A stretch of DNA of 21,414 bases from Ferroglobus sp. (GCA_015523665.1 WAJX01000079.1:1-21414); one strand, 5' to 3'; numbered from the stretch's first letter, positions 1-8,021 are shown. Notes: a model not told the origin generated them from the letters alone. Numbers and translations: made by a program.

Positions 1-22
1 GTGTTATTGTCAAATGAAAAGT

Positions 23-40
23 TTGATTAAGCTTGATTAA
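23..40. repeat. Twin TTGATTAA direct repeat in A+T-rich spacer
   Basis: TTGATTAA occurs at 23-30 and again at 33-40, one helical turn apart. It is followed by two copies of ATAAAGTA at 41-48 and 54-61. The surroundings are low-complexity A+T-rich DNA beyond the argC 3' end, with no gene visible at 1-236. The 10-bp spacing could suit a regulator of a gene left of the window, but chance is possible in sequence of this composition. Confidence 0.3.
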
Positions 41-175
41 ATAAAGTAGATAAATAAAGTAAATAAATAGAGTTTATAAATATATTCACTATTCACTCTA
101 AAAGTTTAATAGCTGAATAATAATGAAATGAAAATGAAAATAATATTACGATGTAATAAAACAAAAACTAAACTA

Positions 176-194
176 AATAAAAAATAAAAATAAG
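176..194 (-). terminator. T-rich tract downstream of argC
   Basis: Read on the minus strand, the DNA after the argC stop holds several T runs broken by single A residues. The densest lies at 176-194, about 45 nt past the stop. Archaeal transcription commonly ends at U-rich tracts without a hairpin, with help from the aCPSF1/FttA nuclease, which is encoded in this window. No stable hairpin is evident. The call rests on position and composition only. Confidence 0.35.
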
Positions 195-236
195 AAATAA
201 AATAAGAAAGTAAGTAAAAGTTGATTTAAATATAAA

Positions 237-1250
237 TTAAGGAAAGATAGGTGGAAAGTTTAAACCTGTCTCTTCCTTTAATCCAAACATCACGTTCATA
301 TTCTGAATAGCTTGTCCACTTGCTCCCTTTATCAGATTATCTATTGCTGAGATTATTACCGCTCTATCCTCTAATCTATCCTCTGAAATAAAGATCGCAA
401 TATCGCAAAAGTTACTACCCCTTACGTAACTCAACTTTACATCTTCTTGCAATCTTATAAAATAGCAATTGTTGTAGAAATTTTGATAGATATCGATCAA
501 CTCACTTTTTGTTAACTCCCCTCTTAGAAAAACATGGGAAGTCGTTAAAATTCCTCTGGAAGCTGGAAAAACTTGAGGTGTGAATGAAATCTTTATATCC
601 TCTTGAAACGCTTTTAATTCTTGTAACATCTCATAATAATGTCTATGCTCTGTAACTTTATATGGGATTATCGCCTCATGAACGTTTGGATAATGTGTAA
701 AAGCAGTTGGTTCAGCTCCAGCACCACTTATTCCACTCTTCGCATCAAAAACAACTCTTTCAATTAATTCTTTTTCAGCTAAAGGGGCTACAGCAAGGAT
801 CGCTCCAGTAGGATAACATCCGGGGTTGGCTATGAGATTTGCATTACCTATCTCTTCTCTGTGAATTTCTGTTAGTCCATATACAGCTTTGATATAGTGT
901 TTATGCTTCTTGCCGTATACCTTTTCATAAATCTCTTTTTCCAATCTATAATCTGCGGAGAGATCTACAACTTTTATCCCCATTTCAATTAATTCAGGTA
1001 CGTAATTCATAGATTCTCCATGAGGTGTTGCAACGAAAACAACATCACAATCATCAAAATATTTAAGCTCTGGTTTTATAAAATATAAATCATAAAATTT
1101 TTTAAGATGTGGATGTACCTTATATACTTCTTTTCCCTCTTCTCTTCTTGAAGTCACCACCTTAACTTCAGTTTTAGGATGAGTTGCTAATAATCTCAAA
1201 AGTTCTCCACCGGTATATCCGGTTCCACCTATTATCCCAACGTTTATCAT
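237..1250 (-). CDS. argC: N-acetyl-gamma-glutamyl-phosphate reductase
   Basis: This enzyme catalyses the NADPH-dependent reduction of N-acetyl-glutamyl phosphate to the semialdehyde in cytosolic arginine biosynthesis. At 337 residues it is a normal family length. The Rossmann nucleotide loop GGTGYTG is at residues 8-14. The catalytic Cys is C145 in ANPGCYPTG, and the conserved EHRHYYE stretch lies around residues 201-207. The start ATG is preceded by GGAGTG at a usable distance. The gene stands alone: the next minus-strand gene upstream is 380 bp away, and no other arg gene is in the window. The related LysY of LysW-dependent lysine/arginine synthesis shares this fold and cannot be fully excluded, but no lysW is visible nearby. 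Confidence 0.93.
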   Translation of the reverse strand: MINVGIIGGTGYTGGELLRLLATHPKTEVKVVTSRREEGKEVYKVHPHLKKFYDLYFIKPELKYFDDCDVVFVATPHGESMNYVPELIEMGIKVVDLSADYRLEKEIYEKVYGKKHKHYIKAVYGLTEIHREEIGNANLIANPGCYPTGAILAVAPLAEKELIERVVFDAKSGISGAGAEPTAFTHYPNVHEAIIPYKVTEHRHYYEMLQELKAFQEDIKISFTPQVFPASRGILTTSHVFLRGELTKSELIDIYQNFYNNCYFIRLQEDVKLSYVRGSNFCDIAIFISEDRLEDRAVIISAIDNLIKGASGQAIQNMNVMFGLKEETGLNFPPIFP

Positions 1251-1630
1251 TTTTTCCCACTCCGATTTATAATTATTATTTTATTCTTTTTTATTCTTAA
1301 ATTTTAATTTAATTCTAATTTGAGATTGATTTTTAAATCTTGACACTAAATTCAATTTTGATTCTCTTATTTTTTTACCTTTCTTATTAATATGTTTTTT
1401 ATTATCTTCAACTCAAGAGTTTTAACTTACTTTGAATTTTTCTCTATTTTTTCTTTTTACCTCTTTATATCAGACGATCTCACTGATAATTTCACTTTTC
1501 ATTTATATACATGGCATTTCTATACCGCTAAAGCATCCACTTTTAATCTCTTTTAGCATGGAGAAAATTTATTAATTTGTGAAAACTTGGGAATGTTTAA
1601 ACGCTTAAGTTGTTTTAAGTATTTTTAAAC
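1251..1630. other. 380-bp intergenic region, no gene recognised
   Basis: This lies between the argC start and the amzA stop, both on the minus strand. It is A+T rich with a pyrimidine bias on the plus strand. The longest minus-strand reading begun by an ATG that I traced (start at 1559) gives only 18 codons and has no ribosome-binding site. A weak 5-bp inverted repeat, CTTAA/TTAAG, lies at 1604-1619 just past the amzA stop. No tRNA-like cloverleaf, clear promoter or G+C-rich RNA candidate was seen. Confidence 0.5.
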
Positions 1631-2137
1631 TCAAAAACTCAGATTCTCCATATAACTTGAGCACATCTCGCAGAATTCATCACTCTTCTCATCAACATCA
1701 AAAATAGAGTTTGAGAAACACATAACACATCTTCTATTACTACAATGTCCTAAGCCTAGAACGTGGCCTATTTCATGGATAGCTTCTTTAATCAGTCTCT
1801 TTTTTAATAGCTCCTCATCAGCATTAAACCTAAGTCTATAAGTTGAAACTATCGCTCTACTTCCATTAACCTCAGCCTCACCAAAAACGAAATTGAGACC
1901 ATTGGCATAGATATCTTCTTCACTCACACCTAAAGTTATCCGTTTGGCATTGAGTTTTTTAAGAATGCAAGTTGAGTTATATTGCGCTCTAATAGGATTG
2001 TAGCATCTTATAGGCATTTCGATAGGTTTCAGAATTATCACATCACCAAATCTCTTTGAGAGCTCATTCTCTAATAAGTTAAGCAAATCCTCATCAACTT
2101 CTCCTAAGGGTTGGATTCTTATTTTTACTCTCATCAT
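1631..2137 (-). CDS. amzA: Archaemetzincin, zinc metallopeptidase
   Basis: This is a cytosolic metallopeptidase of the archaemetzincin (AmzA) family, whose natural substrates are poorly known. The zinc signature HEIGHVLGLGHC spans residues 121-132: H121, H125 and H131 bind catalytic zinc and E122 is the catalytic base. A four-Cys second zinc site follows at C132, C137, C156 and C159, with the metzincin Met at M139. The frame stays open to 2242, but those extra 35 residues are unlike the family, so I start at the ATG at 2137 (168 residues); the adjacent ATG at 2134 is equally possible. There is no Shine-Dalgarno site, and a TATA-like box about 24 bp upstream suggests a leaderless message. The gene is divergent from the pilin-like cluster, with under 50 bp between them. 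Confidence 0.92.
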   Translation of the reverse strand: MMRVKIRIQPLGEVDEDLLNLLENELSKRFGDVIILKPIEMPIRCYNPIRAQYNSTCILKKLNAKRITLGVSEEDIYANGLNFVFGEAEVNGSRAIVSTYRLRFNADEELLKKRLIKEAIHEIGHVLGLGHCSNRRCVMCFSNSIFDVDEKSDEFCEMCSSYMENLSF

Positions 2138-2156
2138 ATTAAATTTACAGAAATAG

Positions 2157-2164
2157 TTATTAAA
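2157..2164. promoter_or_regulatory. Shared TATA-like box between divergent amzA and pilin-like cluster
   Basis: TTATTAAA (TTTAATAA on the minus strand) sits in the 48-bp gap between the amzA start at 2137 and the first pilin-like start at 2186. Its centre is about 25 bp from each start codon, the usual TATA-to-start-site distance in archaea. Neither gene has a Shine-Dalgarno sequence. One near-palindromic box could therefore drive two leaderless transcripts in opposite directions. This is inferred from spacing and composition. Confidence 0.4.
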
Positions 2165-2185
2165 CTTAAGATGATAACAATAATA

Positions 2186-2662
2186 ATGGATAAGAAGAGA
2201 AATGAATGTGAGATTGTAAATCGTTATAAGAGTTGTGGACAAGAGGGACAGGTGGGTATAGATTACATAACTGGAATAGTAATATTTGTTGGAGTTGTGT
2301 ATTTGGTTTTATATCTTTCAACCAATATCATAACTCCAATAAGTAAGGAGAGATTGGATACACAATATATGGCTCAATCTATATCTGACTTTCTTATAAT
2401 AAACTTCTCATCAGAAAGAGGTGTTAAAAGTCTTAATGTTGTAAATTTAACTAGAATGCTTAGTTATCTAAACTCTACAGAACTAAATGAGCTTACGAAT
2501 TGGAGATATCATGTTAATATAACGATAAGAGATATGAGCGGTAATGTTGTTCAATCTTTTGGTAATAAAGTTCCTGAGTTTGTCGATGTTGGTTATGTAA
2601 AAAGAGTAATTTCCACAACTCAAACTGCAGAAAGATTCATCTTGGAGGTGTTTGTATGGTGA
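2186..2662 (+). CDS. Pilin-like protein 1 of cluster (GQ-type N-terminus)
   Basis: This is a 158-residue protein, probably exported or membrane-anchored and pilin-like. A hydrophilic basic leader of about 21 residues ends in G21, followed by QVGID (22-26), then a hydrophobic helix to about residue 44. An acidic residue at +5 relative to G21 is what archaeal prepilin peptidases (EppA/PibD type) commonly see. The ectodomain has NLT, NST and NIT sequons for N-glycosylation. The pattern recalls, from memory only, a haloarchaeal DUF7287-like family. The start is ATG 2186: the frame opens at 2111 inside amzA, and ATG 2171 is also possible, but only 2186 is about 26 bp from the shared TATA-like box. 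It overlaps the next gene by 7 nt, and it is the first gene of the block. Confidence 0.7.
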   Translation: MDKKRNECEIVNRYKSCGQEGQVGIDYITGIVIFVGVVYLVLYLSTNIITPISKERLDTQYMAQSISDFLIINFSSERGVKSLNVVNLTRMLSYLNSTELNELTNWRYHVNITIRDMSGNVVQSFGNKVPEFVDVGYVKRVISTTQTAERFILEVFVW

Positions 2663-3225
2663 AGAACGAAGTAAAAGCTCAAACTTTTACATTTGAGGCT
2701 GTGATGGCCCTCATAGTTTTAACACTTGTCATCATCTTGATAGTTTTAGCAATTCCTCTCACACCACTTACATCTTCTGCAGCGAATGTTCAAGTTGAGA
2801 ATGCATTGGAAAGTTACGGAGTTGACGTTTTGAATGTTATATGCTATAAAAGTCCGGCAGAGGATTATTCTCCAATGAAAGAGGCTTTACTCTTCTGGAA
2901 TGGGGAGACGATGTATGGAGGGATATACGATTATCCTTATTCATCTAGACTTAAAAACATAATATCTGAAACGTTTGAAAAGGAGGGAATAGCATATAAT
3001 ATAGAGATAGGCTACTTCGAGCCAGTTACGATGTCGTTTAAGACCGTTTACTTCGTATGGAATGGTTATCCATCCGATAATGCTGTTACTGTTTCTAAAA
3101 TAATAACACTTTACGATACAGATCCAACCAATCAGGGGATAAAAGTATTCACTTTTGATATCGATGGAGATGTCTCGAATCTATATAATGTTGTGGAGGT
3201 GAGATTAACGATATGGAGGATGTGA
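2656..3225 (+). CDS. Pilin-like protein 2 of cluster (AQ-type N-terminus)
   Basis: This 189-residue product starts with a short leader, VKNEVKA, then QTFTFEA and a strongly hydrophobic segment (about 16-32). A PLTPLTSSA stretch follows. Cleavage after A8 would leave Q at +1 and Glu at +6, close to but not exactly the canonical +5 Glu. I recall haloarchaeal DUF7288 proteins with a similar start and a similar TPL-Thr/Ser-rich patch; this is unverified. The rest is a modest extracytoplasmic domain with no catalytic motif I recognise. GGAGGTG at 2644-2650 precedes the ATG by 5 nt, and the gene overlaps its upstream neighbour by 7 nt and its downstream neighbour by 13 nt, so translation is likely coupled. 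Confidence 0.7.
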   Translation: MVKNEVKAQTFTFEAVMALIVLTLVIILIVLAIPLTPLTSSAANVQVENALESYGVDVLNVICYKSPAEDYSPMKEALLFWNGETMYGGIYDYPYSSRLKNIISETFEKEGIAYNIEIGYFEPVTMSFKTVYFVWNGYPSDNAVTVSKIITLYDTDPTNQGIKVFTFDIDGDVSNLYNVVEVRLTIWRM

Positions 3226-5576
3226 AAGCTCAGATTATAATACTTGCAACATTTATAATGGCTATAGGCTTAGCTTTAATAGTTGTTTTAGCTAATAACA
3301 TCCTTCTCAGCCTAAATTATCCCGGTATTGAAGATGTGCAAGAGAACGTTAAGATTGGAGATATAGCATCAATCTATGAGGAGAATGCTTTGGAAATATT
3401 AAACTATGTTGAAAGTAAAGGATTAGATGAGGAGAACGCTACTAAAGTTATGCTCGCACATATGAGCAATCTCTCACAGCTAATCGAAAGGTTATATGCA
3501 AGTCACGGGATTGCTGTTGAGACTGAGATAAATGTTACAGCTTCTAAGATAATTAAAACATATAACGTCTCTCAAAAAGGTAGTATAGTGCGTATAGTTA
3601 AACACGAGTTTTCAAAAGGCTCTATTATAATTCCAGTTGACGACAATCAATGGTTTTTGAAAGATAGTGATAGCAGTAATGATAAACTTTCTGCAAGGAT
3701 CTTTGGTTTGATCTATAGAACTTTAAATGATAGGAATGAAAATGCAACTAAGCTTGATGATTATACAATCCCAGTTTACAGATTACTGGAAGACCCAAGA
3801 GGCCCAGCTAGGGATAATATTAACGATCCATTAGGAATTCCCTATGCGATTTCAGTTAAGGCTAAAAAGATAGTTGATGGTAAAAATCAAACGGAAGTTA
3901 GTGGAGATGTCAAAACTATAACTCTTAAAGGTGGACCATTCATAATAGATTCATCGGATTTGGATAGTAGTAAGAGACAAATGCTTATTGATGAGGCAAA
4001 AAATCTGAGCGTTGATCTTTATGAGCTAAAAAATGATTTTGAATATAATTGGACAGCATACATACTTGGAGCTCCTAGGCTTGCGGTTTATCCTGAGGAT
4101 AGTAATAATATAGATATAGTCATAGAATATTTTAAAGAAGCTGGCCTAACAGATAACGAATTTTTATCTTTAAACACAACTGAAATTGAACAAGACGCTT
4201 TAAATGATGTTGATATTCTCTTCACACCTCATACAGATATAAGTGAGGCTTATGATCCTTCAAAAAATTTAACTGATACAGCTGCATGGAAAATATTGAG
4301 GTGGGTTGAAGAGGGAGGAGTTTATCATGTTGAATGTTATGGTATAGAGACTGTTGATTCAACGATAGAGAAAGCGGATGGCAACAGACATCCATGGTAT
4401 GGATTTATAGGAGTTGAAAATGATCCAAATAAATATGGTAAAAACTATGAAGGAGAGATTTTAGATACTATCTTTACAAACAATGCAACTTTATTTGTTA
4501 CTCAAGTTTATACAGTTGATGGTAGAGTAAATCCAAGAGGTGGACATACTCCATCTTTTTACTTTAAATCATCTCATAATCCCTATGCAATCTCATTGAT
4601 AGAAACTGTAGTTGGAGATGCGATAGTGATGGCATACGCGCCCTTTGAGAGAGGACATTTAGTTTATATGGGAGGACATAAGCAAAATATAGACGACTCT
4701 GGTGTCCCAACTCCAGCTAGGCTAACGTTAGTATTCAATGCATTTATGCTCGCAAGAGCAGCTAAGCTCCAACCTCAATACACTCTCAAAGCTTATATTA
4801 ACATCAAATATAACGATGGAAAATCAGAATTCACAAAAAATCTTAATATTGTAATAAATAAGACTTTGGAAAATTATAGCTTTGAATTACCAAACCAATA
4901 CAAAATAGGAAATCTTGACGTCAGTTTTATTTATCCGTTTAACGGCTACGTTCTGAGTGGGAAGGTTAATGTATTAGTTTCATCTAACGCTCAGAACGTT
5001 TCACTATACCTTGATGATAACTTTGTGGGTGATATGCATTATAATTCATCAAACGGATATTGGGAGCTAAGCTTAGATACAACCCACTATGAAGATGGTT
5101 ATCACTTGCTTAAAGCCTATGCTGTTAATGGTAGTAGAAGTGCAAGCACTTACATATATGTGAACATTCAAAATGCCGTTTCAAACCCAGGAAGTGGGGC
5201 AGATTGGGAGGGAAAGATAGAGGTAGAAACTCATAAAGATTTTGTTAGAGTTAGATTTGAAGTTTGGTATGAAGAAAACGGGAATAAAATTCCATTGGAT
5301 TCAGCGAACATAATAGCCAATATTACGAAAAAAGATGGAAGTTTACTCTATTCAGGAATATTGGGTTTTACAGCGAGTGATGGTAAATTTGAATTTAGAA
5401 TAAAAAAAGAAGATGAAAATGCTGTTTTAATAATAGAGAAGGGATCAGATAATGGTAGTGATTTAGAGCCAGATAAGTGGAAATTTAAAAATAATAAAGA
5501 GTATTACGTAAAAATAACGGTGGAAAAAGATGGAAAGATACAATACTTTGATAAAAAATTCAAATACAAGAAATAG
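3213..5576 (+). CDS. Large multidomain pilin-like surface protein, 787 residues
   Basis: The N-terminus is MEDVKA-Q followed by a hydrophobic helix (about 8-34), matching its neighbours, so the large remainder should lie outside the membrane. Residues about 280-520 look like a glutamine-amidotransferase-like (DUF4350-type) alpha/beta fold. They include a lone cysteine, C375 (the only Cys in the protein), in a GGVYHVECYG turn, and a GGH at 487-489. Residues about 575-652 look like a bacterial Ig-like domain (strand-rich, ending SLDTTHYEDGYH then an AYA strand). Residues about 665-787 form a further beta-rich domain. I count at least fifteen N-X-S/T sequons, fitting a glycosylated surface protein. 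The strong SD GGAGGTGA at 3196-3203 fixes ATG 3213. It overlaps the next gene by 47 nt. Function is unknown; a pilus-tip adhesin or cell-surface sensor is only a guess. Confidence 0.72.
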   Translation: MEDVKAQIIILATFIMAIGLALIVVLANNILLSLNYPGIEDVQENVKIGDIASIYEENALEILNYVESKGLDEENATKVMLAHMSNLSQLIERLYASHGIAVETEINVTASKIIKTYNVSQKGSIVRIVKHEFSKGSIIIPVDDNQWFLKDSDSSNDKLSARIFGLIYRTLNDRNENATKLDDYTIPVYRLLEDPRGPARDNINDPLGIPYAISVKAKKIVDGKNQTEVSGDVKTITLKGGPFIIDSSDLDSSKRQMLIDEAKNLSVDLYELKNDFEYNWTAYILGAPRLAVYPEDSNNIDIVIEYFKEAGLTDNEFLSLNTTEIEQDALNDVDILFTPHTDISEAYDPSKNLTDTAAWKILRWVEEGGVYHVECYGIETVDSTIEKADGNRHPWYGFIGVENDPNKYGKNYEGEILDTIFTNNATLFVTQVYTVDGRVNPRGGHTPSFYFKSSHNPYAISLIETVVGDAIVMAYAPFERGHLVYMGGHKQNIDDSGVPTPARLTLVFNAFMLARAAKLQPQYTLKAYINIKYNDGKSEFTKNLNIVINKTLENYSFELPNQYKIGNLDVSFIYPFNGYVLSGKVNVLVSSNAQNVSLYLDDNFVGDMHYNSSNGYWELSLDTTHYEDGYHLLKAYAVNGSRSASTYIYVNIQNAVSNPGSGADWEGKIEVETHKDFVRVRFEVWYEENGNKIPLDSANIIANITKKDGSLLYSGILGFTASDGKFEFRIKKEDENAVLIIEKGSDNGSDLEPDKWKFKNNKEYYVKITVEKDGKIQYFDKKFKYKK

Positions 5577-5991
5577 AGGTGTTTCTGAAACGGTTGAGAT
5601 GTTGTTTCTAATTTCTGCTTTATCATTGTTAGTTAGCCTTATACTCCTGAGCTATCATTCCATTTTTAGGAGTGCAGAGGAACAGAGTGCTGAATCAACT
5701 CTTCAAAACGTGGGAGCTAAGATAGTGAGAGATATATATTCAGTCTATCATTTAACGATCTTCCCCGGAGATCTGAATATAAAGAAAAGGCTGGAAATAC
5801 CAGAAAGAGTGGCGGGAAGGACATATATGATCATATTAAAACCCGGGGAGTTAATTCTTAAAGGCAAATATAAAGTTACAATACCTCTGAGCAACAAAAT
5901 TCCAGTGGCTAATAGTTCTGCGACGAGTTTTAATGCCTATATAGTATACTCTCCGGATGACGGAAAGATAAGGGTGACCAATCTTGAATAA
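5530..5991 (+). CDS. Pilin-like protein 4 of cluster (GVS-type N-terminus)
   Basis: This 153-residue protein has a 17-residue polar leader ending RNRG, then VSETVE (18-23) and a hydrophobic helix (about 24-45). The (K/R)GVS motif before a helix is characteristic of archaeal Pilin_N-type (PF07790, formerly DUF1628) secreted pilins. The post-helix segment (SIFRSAEEQ...) begins amphipathic, as in pilins that continue the helix into the ectodomain. The start is ATG 5530 with GGTGG at 5519-5523, 6 nt away. This puts the first 47 nt inside the 3' end of the 787-residue gene, in another frame. It overlaps the next gene by 8 nt. From memory, haloarchaeal DUF7266 proteins look similar. Confidence 0.7.
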   Translation: MERYNTLIKNSNTRNRGVSETVEMLFLISALSLLVSLILLSYHSIFRSAEEQSAESTLQNVGAKIVRDIYSVYHLTIFPGDLNIKKRLEIPERVAGRTYMIILKPGELILKGKYKVTIPLSNKIPVANSSATSFNAYIVYSPDDGKIRVTNLE

Positions 5992-6652
5992 GGGAGTATC
6001 AACAGAGGTTGGGCTGATAATAATATTGACGGTTATAGCAATAGCGGTGGGAAGCATTCTCACAAGCTCGAGAATGATGACTGAGTCGATAATAACAAGC
6101 AATCACGAGAGTGAAATGAGAGCATCTATAATCTTACTGAAATCGAATTTTGATAAAGTAGTTTATAGAAATTTTCCATCTAGAGAGACGGAAATAAGAG
6201 TATTTGAAGGGTCATTAAGTTATGAGAATAAAAGTTACATCATCATAGGAGGGGAGAAGTATTATCTTGGGAGCATAGTTTATGAGAGCGGAAATATGAA
6301 AATAATTCTTGAAAATGGAGCACTCTTTACATACTATGGAGATGATTTTGTAATAGATCAGTATCCGAATGCAATATCCTTAAACAAAACTTCGATATTC
6401 CCTCTAATTCAGATAAAAATGCAAGGAAGTATGAGTGTAGGAGGTGAGGTAACTTTAAGGATCAGAATTGTTAATTTGGGTGGAGGAGTTATAAAAACAG
6501 AGTCTTTCAAAATCTACTCTGAAAACATTGATGTTTGGGAGAGAATATTAAAGGATAGAGGGTTTAACTATACAAGATATCCCGATCACTTAGAAGTTAA
6601 TGAGGAAGTATACTTAAAAAGTTCTATTGTTGGGGTAGAGTTTTCAGGGTGA
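5984..6652 (+). CDS. Pilin-like protein 5 of cluster (GVS-type N-terminus, TTG start)
   Basis: This 222-residue protein begins MNKG-VSTEVG, an extremely short leader before the (K/R)GVS motif, then a hydrophobic helix (about 9-26) and a beta-rich ectodomain. The start codon is TTG at 5984. GGTGA at 5973-5977 lies 6 nt upstream, and the TTG sits just before the TAA of the previous gene, giving an 8-nt overlap. A short leader and the Pilin_N-like motif suggest processing by a prepilin peptidase and assembly as a minor pilin. No enzyme motif is recognised. Cys is absent, as is usual for hyperthermophile extracellular proteins that avoid free thiols. Confidence 0.68.
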   Translation: MNKGVSTEVGLIIILTVIAIAVGSILTSSRMMTESIITSNHESEMRASIILLKSNFDKVVYRNFPSRETEIRVFEGSLSYENKSYIIIGGEKYYLGSIVYESGNMKIILENGALFTYYGDDFVIDQYPNAISLNKTSIFPLIQIKMQGSMSVGGEVTLRIRIVNLGGGVIKTESFKIYSENIDVWERILKDRGFNYTRYPDHLEVNEEVYLKSSIVGVEFSG

Positions 6653-6665
6653 GAAGGTGAGAGAA

Positions 6666-8021
6666 TTGAAGATGAAAGGAGTCTCAGAAATTACTGGTTG
6701 GTTATTGATGTTTGCTATTATAACCCTAAGTGCAACCGTAGTGTTCACTGTATCATATCCTTACATATCAGATCGAATAGAAGAATCTAGAATTAAGATA
6801 GCTGAAATTCAGATGACTTTGCTTGATTACGTTTCAAGTAAATCATCGTTGGGCGAGTCACCATCTCAAGATATAAACTTCAATTTATTAGGAGGAACGC
6901 TAACCTTTGAAAGTGGAGGAAATAGATTCCAAATAATTGGAGTATTTAATGAGGGAGAGAAGGAGATATACAACTCATCGATAGGAAGAGCTGTATTTCG
7001 TATCGGGGATGTTATAATCGGTTATGAAGGAGGGGGTGTTTGGGAAAAAAGAGATAACACTACAATAATGCTCTCTCCACCAGAATTTCATTACAGAATA
7101 GATACTTTGACTTATCCAATAATCAAGATAGGATCAAATTTCTCTGTCTCTGGAAATGGTATGGTCACTCTTAATGTTAAAAGGGGAGGATTTCATATAA
7201 TATATCCAAATGAAACTAGAGATAAAAAATTCATAAATCCGTTAAAGTGCAACTATATTCTCGTTAAGATAAAGAGTGATTTTTGGGATGGCTGGAAGAA
7301 GTATTTTGAGGAGAGAAGTGATGCTAGAGTTAGAAATATTGATGAAAAGAACAAAACAGTAACATTCATTCTTGCAGTCAAATCTGCTCCAATTTCAAGG
7401 GCTTATGAGATGCCAATAAAGATAACGAGATTGAATTATACAAATGAAACACCAATACTGGAATTTACTATAACGTTTGCTGGCTTACATCCAAACTATG
7501 AGCTTGTTTTCGGATCGGATACTGATCCAGCATTGATAATAGATTTAAAGAAAAGAAGTGGAGGAGGTAACGATGAGTTTATTTTAAGAATACTCTATGG
7601 TAATGAGACAAAATATGAAAGTTGGGTTACTGAAGGTAGATTGAAATGGAATCCGGATGGCAGATATACAATGGATTTTTTGAATAAATCTCTCATCATG
7701 GTATATGAACCTGTAGGAGCGGATGTCCCACCTTTTAATTGGCCTAACAGCAACTTTGCAAGTAAAAGTTGGACTTGGGGAAATGATCATACGAAGTATG
7801 ATGCCGGGGATTTCTCAAGGGGAGATAATGAGACTTTATACAGGGTGATAGAACATTACTTTGCTGTGCTTGCAGAACAAACTTCTCCAGATATAACATT
7901 AGAAGAATTCCGGGCACAGGGATTTAATAAGCAACTCTCAAGTTATACACTTCTTATTGATCAAATGCCACCGATCATAACTTACTTACATATAGTTGAG
8001 CACGTGATTAAAATATATTGA
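6666..8021 (+). CDS. Pilin-like protein 6 of cluster (GVS-type N-terminus, probable TTG start)
   Basis: This is a 451-residue protein with leader MKMKG, then VSEITG and a hydrophobic helix (about 12-28), followed by a large ectodomain with several sequons and no recognisable enzyme motif. The frame also offers GTG at 6657 and ATG at 6672. I favour TTG 6666, because GGTGA at 6656-6660 lies 5 nt before it, the same arrangement as for gene 5, and it yields the same very short leader. It follows gene 5 by 13 nt and closes the block. A 277-bp A+T-rich spacer comes after it, with no hairpin terminator evident. Confidence 0.7.
   Translation: MKMKGVSEITGWLLMFAIITLSATVVFTVSYPYISDRIEESRIKIAEIQMTLLDYVSSKSSLGESPSQDINFNLLGGTLTFESGGNRFQIIGVFNEGEKEIYNSSIGRAVFRIGDVIIGYEGGGVWEKRDNTTIMLSPPEFHYRIDTLTYPIIKIGSNFSVSGNGMVTLNVKRGGFHIIYPNETRDKKFINPLKCNYILVKIKSDFWDGWKKYFEERSDARVRNIDEKNKTVTFILAVKSAPISRAYEMPIKITRLNYTNETPILEFTITFAGLHPNYELVFGSDTDPALIIDLKKRSGGGNDEFILRILYGNETKYESWVTEGRLKWNPDGRYTMDFLNKSLIMVYEPVGADVPPFNWPNSNFASKSWTWGNDHTKYDAGDFSRGDNETLYRVIEHYFAVLAEQTSPDITLEEFRAQGFNKQLSSYTLLIDQMPPIITYLHIVEHVIKIY

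Noticed and set aside
1503..1559. 18-codon minus-strand ORF with two Cys (MLKEIKSGCFSGIEMPCI)
   Set aside because: It could hint at a small modified peptide, but there is no ribosome-binding site, no maturase gene nearby and no repeat of the motif.
1604..1619. CTTAA-TTAAG inverted repeat after amzA as a terminator
   Set aside because: The stem is 5 bp of mostly A/T pairs and is not followed by a T tract on the transcribed strand.
2111..2185. Upstream extension of the first pilin-like frame into amzA
   Set aside because: It reads the antisense of amzA and adds no leader-like sequence; ATG 2186 fits the promoter spacing.
2138..2242. Upstream extension of the archaemetzincin frame by 35 residues
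   Set aside because: The added residues are hydrophobic and Tyr/Asn-rich, unlike the family N-terminus, and are encoded in the divergent promoter and the pilin gene. ATG 2137 gives a normal start.
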